64,000 nucleotides of DNA, from the NCBI RefSeq assembly GCF_009834545.1, contig NZ_CP019427.1, forward strand, positions 4,904,001 to 4,968,000. Direction: 5' to 3'. Under the pieces are notes generated by a model. That model did not search any database, was not told the origin of the DNA, and worked only from the letters and a program-made list of their open reading frames with translations. Both the position numbers and the translations under genes were made by a program. Origin of the DNA: Pseudomonas sp. S04. Its GTDB lineage: Bacteria > Pseudomonadota > Gammaproteobacteria > Pseudomonadales > Pseudomonadaceae. Positions 55,289 to 61,960 of this stretch are shown one piece after another; within the stretch, counting starts at the first letter, position 1; each line of letters starts with the position of its first letter.

Positions 55289-55780
55289 TTACGGAGTGAC
55301 GCGAGGAATTGCATCGAAAATCACAACCGGATTGGCCGTATAAAGACCTGTCTGAGTGGCTGTTGGCTTGGCTGCGGCAATCACCAGATCAGCCCGCATG
55401 CCCCCGTTGGACTCGGCATCGCCTACCACTTCTTCAGACGCGCCGGTCAAGGTTACGCCATTGAAGGTGTAGGTCAGCGCGATGTTGTTGGCACCGTTGA
55501 ACAGAGGTTGCGGACCACCTTCTACATAAGCGTTAACCGAACCGTTGGTGTGCCGAACGTCGTAAGTTGCACGCAACGGGCTCAAGGTGCCGTCGACCAG
55601 ATTGTAGGCCATCGTTTCATCTTTACCGAAGTCAGGATTCACTGGTTGAGCGTGAAAAACCTTGCTTGGAATGGTGGCACTGATGTTGATTGAGCTACGA
55701 ATTTCGTCTGCAGCAAACGCCATCGAAGAACTCAGAGCCAGAACAGCCAGGGGAGCAGCGAACGCGATTTTCTTGAACAT
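55289..55780 (-). CDS. CS1-type major fimbrial pilin, copy 1
   Basis: 163 aa from the ATG at 55780. Signal peptide KKIAFAAPLAVLALSSSMAFA. The mature start DEIRSSINISATIPSKVFHA and the end GLYTANPVVIFDAIPRV are typical of CS1/CblA pilins. As first gene, with a long AT-rich promoter and hairpins after it, it is probably the most abundant subunit. Pilin copy 2 shares its layout. Confidence 0.88.
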   Translation of the reverse strand: MFKKIAFAAPLAVLALSSSMAFAADEIRSSINISATIPSKVFHAQPVNPDFGKDETMAYNLVDGTLSPLRATYDVRHTNGSVNAYVEGGPQPLFNGANNIALTYTFNGVTLTGASEEVVGDAESNGGMRADLVIAAAKPTATQTGLYTANPVVIFDAIPRVTP

Positions 55781-56335
55781 CTTCAGTACCTGTCTTTTAA
55801 AAGGGTCGATGCAGTAAAAGCGACAACTGGCTGGTGACCAGCCAAACGCCGAGATGGCGTTTTGTCTCAACTTTCAAAGCCAGCAAATCATCGAACATTT
55901 ATTTTTAAAAGTAAGCAGGCAAGTTCCGTCTTTGGCGTAGCTGGAGTGCTACCCAAGCGGAAAGAAAAAACAATAAAAATCAAACACTCAGCTCAACAGC
56001 CGTCAGACTGAAACCACATACAGATTCTCTGGAAATCCCATACAGGGAGAATCCTCAGTACAACTTCCGTAAGACTAATAGCACTGCCTTAATAAATAAA
56101 GGGGGAAACTAGTTAATTAGAGAGTTAGCACTAAAAACACCCGCTAGTGCAATAAGGAAATTGCCGCCTGCGCAGGATCGAGTCGTCACCAGGCGAGCAC
56201 ACGGCGAGCCCGGCAGATTCGCAGGGGGGGTCGATCAGGGGGGTTGTATACAACCGGCACCGCTGGTCCGGGGTGCTTGCTTTTTCTCAAAGATATATCT
56301 TAAGTTATGTCTAAACACGACGAGAGAAAGCAAAA
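55781..56335. other. Divergent regulatory region between the fimbrial locus and nfeR
   Basis: No gene is supported here; an open frame from 56161 runs out of frame into nfeR and is not used. Near the pilin, two hairpin-forming palindromes lie in the mRNA leader: GGCTGGTGACCAGCC (55829-55843) and AAACGCC/GGCGTTT (55844-55850 with 55856-55862). 55870-56160 is AT-rich and probably holds the pilin promoter. Near nfeR lies AAGATATATCTT (56290-56301). Confidence 0.5.
56290..56301 (+). promoter_or_regulatory. Palindrome before nfeR, possible autoregulatory site
   Basis: AAGATATATCTT, perfect 12-bp palindrome, 34 bp before the nfeR ATG, followed by TAAGTTATGTCT which resembles another half. PadR/NfeR proteins bind AT-rich inverted repeats at their own promoters. 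Confidence 0.5.
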
Positions 56336-56911
56336 ATGAGAGACCATCATTCCCACCGCGAACACTCCGACGGCCGCGACGGCTTCGAAAAACGCCCGGG
56401 GCCGGGCCGCGAACGCGGTGGCCGCGGGCCTCGGGTATTTGCCCCTGGCGACCTGAAGCTGCTGTTGCTGGCGTTGATCGCCGAACAGCCCTGCCACGGC
56501 TATGACCTGATCCGCCAGATCGAAAGCATGTTCGATGGCGCCTATAGCCCCAGCCCCGGGGTGATCTACCCGACCCTGACCTTCCTGGAAGAAAGCGAAC
56601 TGATCCTGGGCGACGCCGACGGCGGCAAAAAACGCTACGCCATCACCGACGCCGGCCGCCAGTCACTGGGCGAACAAGCGATTGCCCTGGACGGCGTGCG
56701 GATGCGCATTGAAGTCAGCAAGCGCTCGCTGCGCGGCCACGACCGCCCCGCCGAGATCCACGAGGCAGTGCACAACCTGCGCCATGCCCTGCAGATGCAC
56801 CACGGTCGCTGGAGCCCGGAAGAAATCCTGCGGGTCCGCGACCTGCTCAACAATACCGCCAAGGCCATAGTCGATGGCCCGCAAGCACAATCGGTTCAGG
56901 AGAACGCGTAA
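56336..56911 (+). CDS. nfeR: PadR-family regulator, NfeR/YqjI type
   Basis: 191 aa. The first 30 residues are rich in His, Gly and Arg (RDHHSHREHSDGRDG), like the metal-binding N-terminus of E. coli YqjI/NfeR. A PadR winged helix follows: PGDLKLLLLALIAEQPCHGYDLIRQIE and SPSPGVIYPTLTFLEE. The E. coli protein represses a ferric reductase gene and is relieved by nickel or iron imbalance; the same partner follows here with a 1-bp overlap. Metal binding is inferred. Confidence 0.87.
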   Translation: MRDHHSHREHSDGRDGFEKRPGPGRERGGRGPRVFAPGDLKLLLLALIAEQPCHGYDLIRQIESMFDGAYSPSPGVIYPTLTFLEESELILGDADGGKKRYAITDAGRQSLGEQAIALDGVRMRIEVSKRSLRGHDRPAEIHEAVHNLRHALQMHHGRWSPEEILRVRDLLNNTAKAIVDGPQAQSVQENA

Positions 56912-57693
56912 TGACTGAAGTGATCACCCAGACCATCCACCGCGTCATGCACCAAATCAAACGCCGCCGCCTGCAGGTACTGCGGGTAATCGACCTGACG
57001 CCGCGCATGCGCCGGATCACTGTTGGCGGGCCGGAACTGGCCGGGTTCATCAGCCTGGGCACGGATGACCACGTGAAACTGCTGTTCCCGCAAAATGCCG
57101 AGGAACAGGCGGCCCTGGAAACGCTCGAACTGGGGGCCAATAACGATCAGGGGCCAAAGCCGGCGATGCGCGACTACACCCCGCGCCGCTATGACCTGGA
57201 CACCCTGGAGCTGGACATTGATTTCGTCCTGCACGGCGACGGCCCTGCATCGACCTGGGCGGCACAGGCGCAACCCGGCCAATTCCTGCACATTGCCGGG
57301 CCGCGCGGCTCGATGGTGGTGCCGGATATCTTCGACAGTTACCTGCTGATCGGCGACGAAACCGCCCTGCCCGCCATTGCTCGCCGCCTGGAAGGATTGG
57401 CCGCCAATCGCCGGGCACTGGTGGTGGTGGAAATCGAGAATGGCGCCGAGCAGCAAGAGCTCGACAGCCCGGCCGAGGTCGAGGTGATCTGGGTCTTGCG
57501 TGAAGGTGGCAAGGATCACCTGCTGGCCACCGTGCAGCAGCTGTCCCTGCCCGAGGGCCAGCTCTACGCCTGGATCGCCACCGAAGCCAAGGCGTCACGC
57601 CAGATCCGCCGGGTGCTACTGGATGACAAGGGCCTGGATCAGCAATTCGTCAAAGCCGTGGGCTACTGGCAACTCGACGACAACGAACAGTAA
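56911..57693 (+). CDS. nfeF: Siderophore-interacting FAD/NAD(P)H ferric reductase, NfeF/YqjH type
   Basis: 260 aa. FAD-binding motif RDYTPRRYDL (residues about 87-96), GPRGSMVVPD, and LLIGDETALPAIARRLEG for NAD(P)H. It reduces ferric siderophore or ferric citrate iron in the cytoplasm in known homologues. The start shares one base with the nfeR stop (TAATG), so the pair is translationally coupled. In E. coli the two genes are divergent, so the operon form is a different layout. Confidence 0.9.
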   Translation: MTEVITQTIHRVMHQIKRRRLQVLRVIDLTPRMRRITVGGPELAGFISLGTDDHVKLLFPQNAEEQAALETLELGANNDQGPKPAMRDYTPRRYDLDTLELDIDFVLHGDGPASTWAAQAQPGQFLHIAGPRGSMVVPDIFDSYLLIGDETALPAIARRLEGLAANRRALVVVEIENGAEQQELDSPAEVEVIWVLREGGKDHLLATVQQLSLPEGQLYAWIATEAKASRQIRRVLLDDKGLDQQFVKAVGYWQLDDNEQ

Positions 57694-57694
57694 C

Positions 57695-57711
57695 GTCGCG
57701 AGCAAGCCCGC
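57695..57711. repeat. Degenerate REP remnant left of the insertion sequence
   Basis: GTCGCGAGCAAGCCCGC matches the REP core TCGCGAGCAAGCTCGC with one change. It begins just after the nfeF stop, 15 bp from the left inverted repeat of the insertion sequence. Confidence 0.6.
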
Positions 57712-57795
57712 ATCACACTAATGAAATGGTTACCCCCGCCGCCCCCAGTGATAGCCCACTAAGCTTTCACTGGGGGCTCACCGGAGACCATTCTC

Positions 57796-58824
57796 ATGAA
57801 CAAAGTAGCTATCGCCGCCATCGACCTGGGTAAAAACTCCTTTCATCTTCACGCCCAAGATGAACGAGGTCATGAGCTTTACCGCAAAAAATTCACTCGC
57901 GTAGCACTTGTCCAACATTTGGCCAATCTCGAGCCCTGCACAGTTGTGATGGAAGCCTGTGGCGGCGCTCACTTCATGGCGCAGCAGGCTGCAAAGTTTG
58001 GACACACGGCAAAGCTGATTGCGCCGCACCTTGTGCGCCCTTATGTCAAAAGCAACAAAAACGACTTCGCCGATGCCGAGGCGATTTGCGAGGCGGCAAC
58101 CCGTCCAACGATGCGTTTTGTTCCTGCCAAAACACAGGCTCAACAGGCGCTGGCCATGCTCAATTCAACGCGTGATTCGTTCATCAAAGACCGTACCGCG
58201 ACCGTCAATCGGATTCACGCAGCACTCCTGGAAGTCGGGATCAGCTTGGCTCCGGGGTTCAAGTCGATCAACGAGCTCACGGCGCTGCTTGAGGCGAGTT
58301 CACTTCCCGATCCGATCAAAAAGCTGCTGATACGGATGCATGACCACTTTGATTACTTGCACGAACAGATCAAATCCTTGGACAAAGAACTGGAATGCCA
58401 AGCCGCTGAAGATGATCTGGCTGCTCGTTTGATGACAATCCCGTGCGTCGGCCCGATCACCTCCAGCGCCTTGGCTGCCGAGTTGGGTGATGGCAAGCAG
58501 TTCAAATGTGGCCGAGGCTATTCAGCCTCGATCGGCCTGGTCCCCAAACAGCATTCAACGGGCGGGAAAACTGTACTTTTAGGTATCAGCAAACGTGGAG
58601 ACAGAAACCAGAGACGGCTGCTGATCCAGTGCGCCCGAGTTTACTTGATGCATCTGGATCGACAGAAAGGCGTGCTGGCGGAGTGGGTCCGCCATTTGAT
58701 AGCGACCCACCATCACTCCAACCACGTGGTCTGCGCGCTAGCCAACAAGTTGGCGAGGATCGCTTGGGCAATTGCGGCACACCACACTGTATTCGATGCG
58801 GGGCCAAGCGCGATGAACGCCTGA
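57796..58824 (+). CDS. tnp: IS110-family (DEDD) transposase
   Basis: 342 aa, apparently complete. RuvC-like catalytic residues Asp10 (AAIDLGKNSFH), Glu53 (VVMEACGG), Asp90 and Asp93 (NKNDFADAEA). The C-terminal Tnp_20 domain has IPCVGPITSSALAAELGD and YSASIGLVPKQHSTGGK, with Ser in the expected nucleophile region, then GISKRGDRNQRRLL. CGGAGA precedes the ATG. The recombinase of this family works with an element-encoded guide RNA. Confidence 0.95.
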   Translation: MNKVAIAAIDLGKNSFHLHAQDERGHELYRKKFTRVALVQHLANLEPCTVVMEACGGAHFMAQQAAKFGHTAKLIAPHLVRPYVKSNKNDFADAEAICEAATRPTMRFVPAKTQAQQALAMLNSTRDSFIKDRTATVNRIHAALLEVGISLAPGFKSINELTALLEASSLPDPIKKLLIRMHDHFDYLHEQIKSLDKELECQAAEDDLAARLMTIPCVGPITSSALAAELGDGKQFKCGRGYSASIGLVPKQHSTGGKTVLLGISKRGDRNQRRLLIQCARVYLMHLDRQKGVLAEWVRHLIATHHHSNHVVCALANKLARIAWAIAAHHTVFDAGPSAMNA

Positions 58825-59058
58825 CCCCGCTGTCACCCGAGCACCAACCCACCTGGTTTTGCGATGCTGGATAACTGATGACGTGAACGGCCAACCGGCC
58901 TGACGACAACCCTGGGCTCCCACACGGCTGAAAGGCCGTTTCACTAATCAGGATCGTTGGGCATCGATTCTCATCGAGGCGCGGGGTAGCACCCCCACTC
59001 AGACGCCGGATAGATGAAAGCAAGCCAAACACGACATCAAAAACAGTATTGCAGAAAA
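58825..59058 (+). ncRNA. Predicted guide (bridge/seek) RNA region of the IS1111-type element
   Basis: 234 non-coding bases lie between the transposase stop and the right inverted repeat. They contain several stems, for example GGCC-AA-CCGGCC around 58890, ACGGC..GGCCGT around 58925-58940 and TCGAT..ATCGA near 58967-58980. IS1111-group elements are reported to carry their guide RNA at this side. Exact RNA ends and loops are not determined. Confidence 0.5.
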
Positions 59059-59074
59059 GGGGGTAACCATAGAT

Positions 59075-59174
59075 GTGGGAGCGAGCTTGCTCGCGATGGG
59101 CGTCAACGATAACGCGCGCTCCCTGATTCCCCACGGCGGGCTCAGTTTTTTCGCGAGCAGGCTCGCGCCTACAC
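59075..59174. repeat. REPIN next to the insertion sequence
   Basis: Left arm 59075-59099 (GTGGGAGCGAGCTTGCTCGC then GATGG), right arm 59151-59174 (TCGCGAGCAGGCTCGCGCCT then ACAC), inverted, with some differences. The right arm overlaps the last codons of the next gene. Confidence 0.85.
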
Positions 59175-59834
59175 ACGTGATCCCCGTCGTGCGCGCCAGC
59201 GATCCAGCCCCAGCACCACCAACGCCACCACGACAAACCCGAGCAGGATCCCCGAGGCGTTGAGAAACACCTGGGGATAACCGAGCTTTTCCACATCGAC
59301 AAAGGGATAAGGGTAAATCCCCAGCGAGCGCCCCCGCAGCAGGACATAGGCAAAGTACAGCAGCGGGTAGATCACCCACAGGCCGATATGCCCCAGGCGC
59401 AAGTGGCCCTTGGGCACACAGCGCCACCAATAGAGCACAAACAGCAGCGGCATCACGTCGTGCAGCAACTCATCAGCGATCAATTGCCAACCCTGCGGGT
59501 GCCACAGGTGGCGCAGCAACAGGCTGTAGGCCAGGCCGACTACGCTGATGCTGACCGCGATGCCGCTGCTGACCCACGACTGCAACAGAAACGTCCGTCC
59601 GCGAGACTGCTGGCTCGTGGCTGCACTGGTCAGCACTGCGGCCACCAGGGTATTGGTCAGTACCGTGAAATAACTGAAGTAGCTCACCAGGCCGCCGAGC
59701 AAACTGGCCTCGACACTCCAGCGTCCATAAAACACCAGGTACAGCTGGATGCTCAGGCCCAGCCAACCGAGTACGGCAGCCAGGCGAATGCACTGGCGTT
59801 CGACGGGCGAACCTCGCGTCAGCTCGACAGCCAT
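59169..59834 (-). CDS. Pr6Pr-family membrane protein
   Basis: 221 aa from the ATG at 59834, which has AAGGA at good spacing; another ATG two codons upstream overlaps that site. Six membrane helices. VSYFSYFTVLTNTLVAAVL, DELLHDVMPLLFVLYWW and GIYPYPFVDVEKLGYPQVFLN are family landmarks. Function unknown. The stop codon TAG comes from the end of a REP element (GTGTAGG), so the C-terminus (RARRGSRV) may have been set by the repeat insertion. Confidence 0.9.
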   Translation of the reverse strand: MAVELTRGSPVERQCIRLAAVLGWLGLSIQLYLVFYGRWSVEASLLGGLVSYFSYFTVLTNTLVAAVLTSAATSQQSRGRTFLLQSWVSSGIAVSISVVGLAYSLLLRHLWHPQGWQLIADELLHDVMPLLFVLYWWRCVPKGHLRLGHIGLWVIYPLLYFAYVLLRGRSLGIYPYPFVDVEKLGYPQVFLNASGILLGFVVVALVVLGLDRWRARRGSRV

Positions 59835-59843
59835 GGACATTCC

Positions 59844-60074
59844 TTAGAGCGGGCGTTTGGTGCGCATCAGCTTCACATAGAGCTTTTCGACCTTCTCGCG
59901 GGCCCAGGGGGTCTTGCGCAGGAAAGTCAGGCTCGACTTGATGCTCGGGTCGCTCTTGAAGCAGCGAATGTCGATACGCTCGGCCAGCCCCGACCATTCG
60001 TAGTGTTGAACCAGCGCATTGAGGATCTGTTCAAGCGTCACGCCATGCAGCGGGTCAGTGGTGTGTTCGGTCAT
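59844..60074 (-). CDS. VF530 family DNA-binding protein
   Basis: 76 aa. [40 protein letters not shown] and [14 protein letters not shown] are the VF530/DUF2132 signature. It is a small helical protein thought to bind DNA. 10 bp upstream of the Pr6Pr gene on the same strand, so the two probably form a transcript. Confidence 0.92.
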   Translation of the reverse strand: MTEHTTDPLHGVTLEQILNALVQHYEWSGLAERIDIRCFKSDPSIKSSLTFLRKTPWAREKVEKLYVKLMRTKRPL

Positions 60075-60353
60075 GCCGGGCCTTTGAACCTAATCAGGAT
60101 GGGAAGGCGCGCACCTTAGCCGAGGGGGACAGCGGGTGGAAGGATTCTGTGCGCTCTGGGGTAAATGTAGGTCACCTGACCGGCTGCGTACGACTGTTAC
60201 CGAATCCGAAAGGAAGCATGTCGAGAAAAGCCCTTTCTCTATTTGTAACAGATCATTATCCTTACGCCCTTAAGCTGAAACGCTTCCGCTGCCGGCCGCA
60301 GCTCTTACCCGCGCAGCTCACTCCCTTAGAAAAAGACCCAGAATTTCTTCTTT
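60075..60353. other. Promoter region of oprB
   Basis: 279 bp without a supported gene; an 87-codon frame from 60149 overlaps oprB out of frame and has no family resemblance. The half nearer oprB is richer in A and T. I see no clear operator. Confidence 0.4.
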
Positions 60354-61736
60354 ATGCCTTACTTGCAGATCTCCAGAGACAGCGCTGTCTCAACACCGGC
60401 TGCGCGCCGTAAAACCCTGAACCTGATCGGCGGCTTCACCGCCCTGGGTCTTGCCAACTGCGTTCAGGCCGCCCCGGCGTTCGATAGCCAATCGCCGTGG
60501 ATGCTCGGCGATTGGAACGGCACGCGCACTGAACTCGCGCAACAAGGCTACGACTTCAAGCTCGACTACACCGGCGAAATGGGCAGCAACCTGCACGGCG
60601 GCTACGACCACGATCGCACTGCGCGCTACAGCGACCAGTTCGGCCTGGGCACCCACCTGGACCTGCAAAAGATCCTCGGCTGGGACGACGCCGAGTTTCA
60701 ACTGACCATCACCAAGCGCAGCGGCAACAACATCAGCAACGACCGGATCAACGATCCACGGGTCGGCGGCTTCACCTCGGCCCAGGAAGTCTGGGGCCGG
60801 GGCCAGACCACACGCCTGACGCAGATGTGGTACCAGCAGAAATTCCTCGACCAGAAACTCGATATCAAGGCCGGCCGGTTCGGCGAAGGCGAGGACTTCA
60901 ACAGCTTCCCCTGCGACTTCCAGAACCTGGCGTTCTGCGGCTCTCAGGTCGGCAACTGGGCTGGCGGCATCTGGTACAACTGGCCGGTCAGCCAGTGGGC
61001 ACTGCGGGTCAAGTACCACCTGAGCCCGGAGGTCTACGCGCAGATCGGCGCCTATGAGCAGAACCCGTCCAACCTGGACAAGGACAATGGCTTCAAGCTC
61101 AGCGGCAGTGGCACCCAGGGCACCGTGGTCCCGGTGGAACTGGTGTGGACCCCGAAATTCAATGGCCTGCCGGGTGAATACCGCGCCGGTTACTACTACA
61201 GCAGCGCCAAGGCCAGCGATGTCTACAAGGACAGCAATGGCCAGCCCGCCGCCCTGAGTGGCGAGGCTTATCGCAGCTCGTCGAGCAAGCATGGGGTGTG
61301 GCTGGGTATCCAGCAGCAAGTGAGCAGCGTGGCCAGCGACAACTCGCGCGGCCTGAGCCTGTTCGCCAACGGCACGATGCACGACAAGAAGACCAACGCG
61401 ATCGACAACTACGTGCAGGCCGGCCTGGTCTACAAAGGCCTGTTCGATGCCCGCGCCAAGGATGACATCGGCTTTGCCATGGCCCGCGTCCACGTCAACC
61501 CGGCCTATCGCAAGAATGCCGAGGCCAGCAACCAGGCCCGCGCGATGTTCGATTACGACAACCCGGCCTACCTGCCGCCGCAAGACACCGAATACAGCGC
61601 CGAACTCTATTACGGCGTGCACCTGACCAACTGGCTGACGGTACGTCCGAACCTGCAGTACATCCGCCATCCCGGTGGCGTGAACGATGTGGATGACGCG
61701 CTGATTGGCGGCATCAAGGTGCAGTCGTCGTTCTGA
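60354..61736 (+). CDS. oprB: Carbohydrate-selective porin OprB
   Basis: 460 aa. An unusual long N-terminal region (MPYLQISRDSAVSTPAARRK) precedes the hydrophobic signal segment LNLIGGFTALGLANCVQA and the mature start APAFDSQSPWMLGDWNGTRT. The barrel ends in phenylalanine (KVQSSF). Residues about 185-197 have two cysteines (FPCDFQNLAFCG). Imports glucose and other sugars across the outer membrane. It precedes gcd, so both serve glucose use. No strong Shine-Dalgarno sequence is seen before the ATG, but the N-terminus fits family members. Confidence 0.93.
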   Translation: MPYLQISRDSAVSTPAARRKTLNLIGGFTALGLANCVQAAPAFDSQSPWMLGDWNGTRTELAQQGYDFKLDYTGEMGSNLHGGYDHDRTARYSDQFGLGTHLDLQKILGWDDAEFQLTITKRSGNNISNDRINDPRVGGFTSAQEVWGRGQTTRLTQMWYQQKFLDQKLDIKAGRFGEGEDFNSFPCDFQNLAFCGSQVGNWAGGIWYNWPVSQWALRVKYHLSPEVYAQIGAYEQNPSNLDKDNGFKLSGSGTQGTVVPVELVWTPKFNGLPGEYRAGYYYSSAKASDVYKDSNGQPAALSGEAYRSSSSKHGVWLGIQQQVSSVASDNSRGLSLFANGTMHDKKTNAIDNYVQAGLVYKGLFDARAKDDIGFAMARVHVNPAYRKNAEASNQARAMFDYDNPAYLPPQDTEYSAELYYGVHLTNWLTVRPNLQYIRHPGGVNDVDDALIGGIKVQSSF

Positions 61737-61750
61737 CCCGAGCTACAAAC

Positions 61751-61868
61751 CCTGTAGGAGCGAGTGCCCGCTTGCGGCCCGCTCGCGATGGATCCGAAAG
61801 CTACGCGGGGTGTCAGGCACCCACCGTCATCGTTCACGCCCATCGCGAGCAGGCTCGCTCCTACAGGG
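61751..61868. repeat. REPIN with an enlarged left arm between oprB and gcd
   Basis: The right arm (61840-61867) is a normal REP, CCATCGCGAGCAGGCTCGCT then CCTACAGG. The left arm (61751-61791) starts CCTGTAGGAGCGAG and ends GCTCGCGATGG, but extra bases (TGCCCGCTTGCGGCCC region) interrupt its centre. Confidence 0.85.
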
Positions 61869-61960
61869 ATCACCGTTTTTATCTGAACCACGCCCGCGCA
61901 CGATCGTCATCTACAGTGAACTTGCGCAAGGCTACTTAAAACGTCACGGAGAATCGCACT

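Larger units (their letters stand above)
57726..59070 (+). mobile_element. IS110-family element, IS1111 group
   Basis: Bounded by perfect 12-bp subterminal inverted repeats, ATGGTTACCCCC (57726-57737) and GGGGGTAACCAT (59059-59070). Contains one DEDD transposase. Subterminal repeats of this kind define the IS1111 group of IS110. The true ends lie a few bases outside the repeats and cannot be placed exactly. A hairpin GCCCCCAGTGA / TCACTGGGGGC (57741-57751 with 57767-57777) lies before the transposase. REP sequences lie on both sides. Confidence 0.85.

Noticed and set aside
56161..56505. 114-codon frame before nfeR
   Set aside because: It overlaps nfeR out of frame with no similarity to known proteins.
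57695..59100. Insertion sequence interrupting a single REP element
   Set aside because: The flanks do not join into one REP when the element is removed in thought; they look like two separate REP copies. Kept only as neighbourhood.
60149..60412. 87-codon frame before oprB
   Set aside because: It overlaps the oprB start, lacks a ribosome site and resembles nothing I know.
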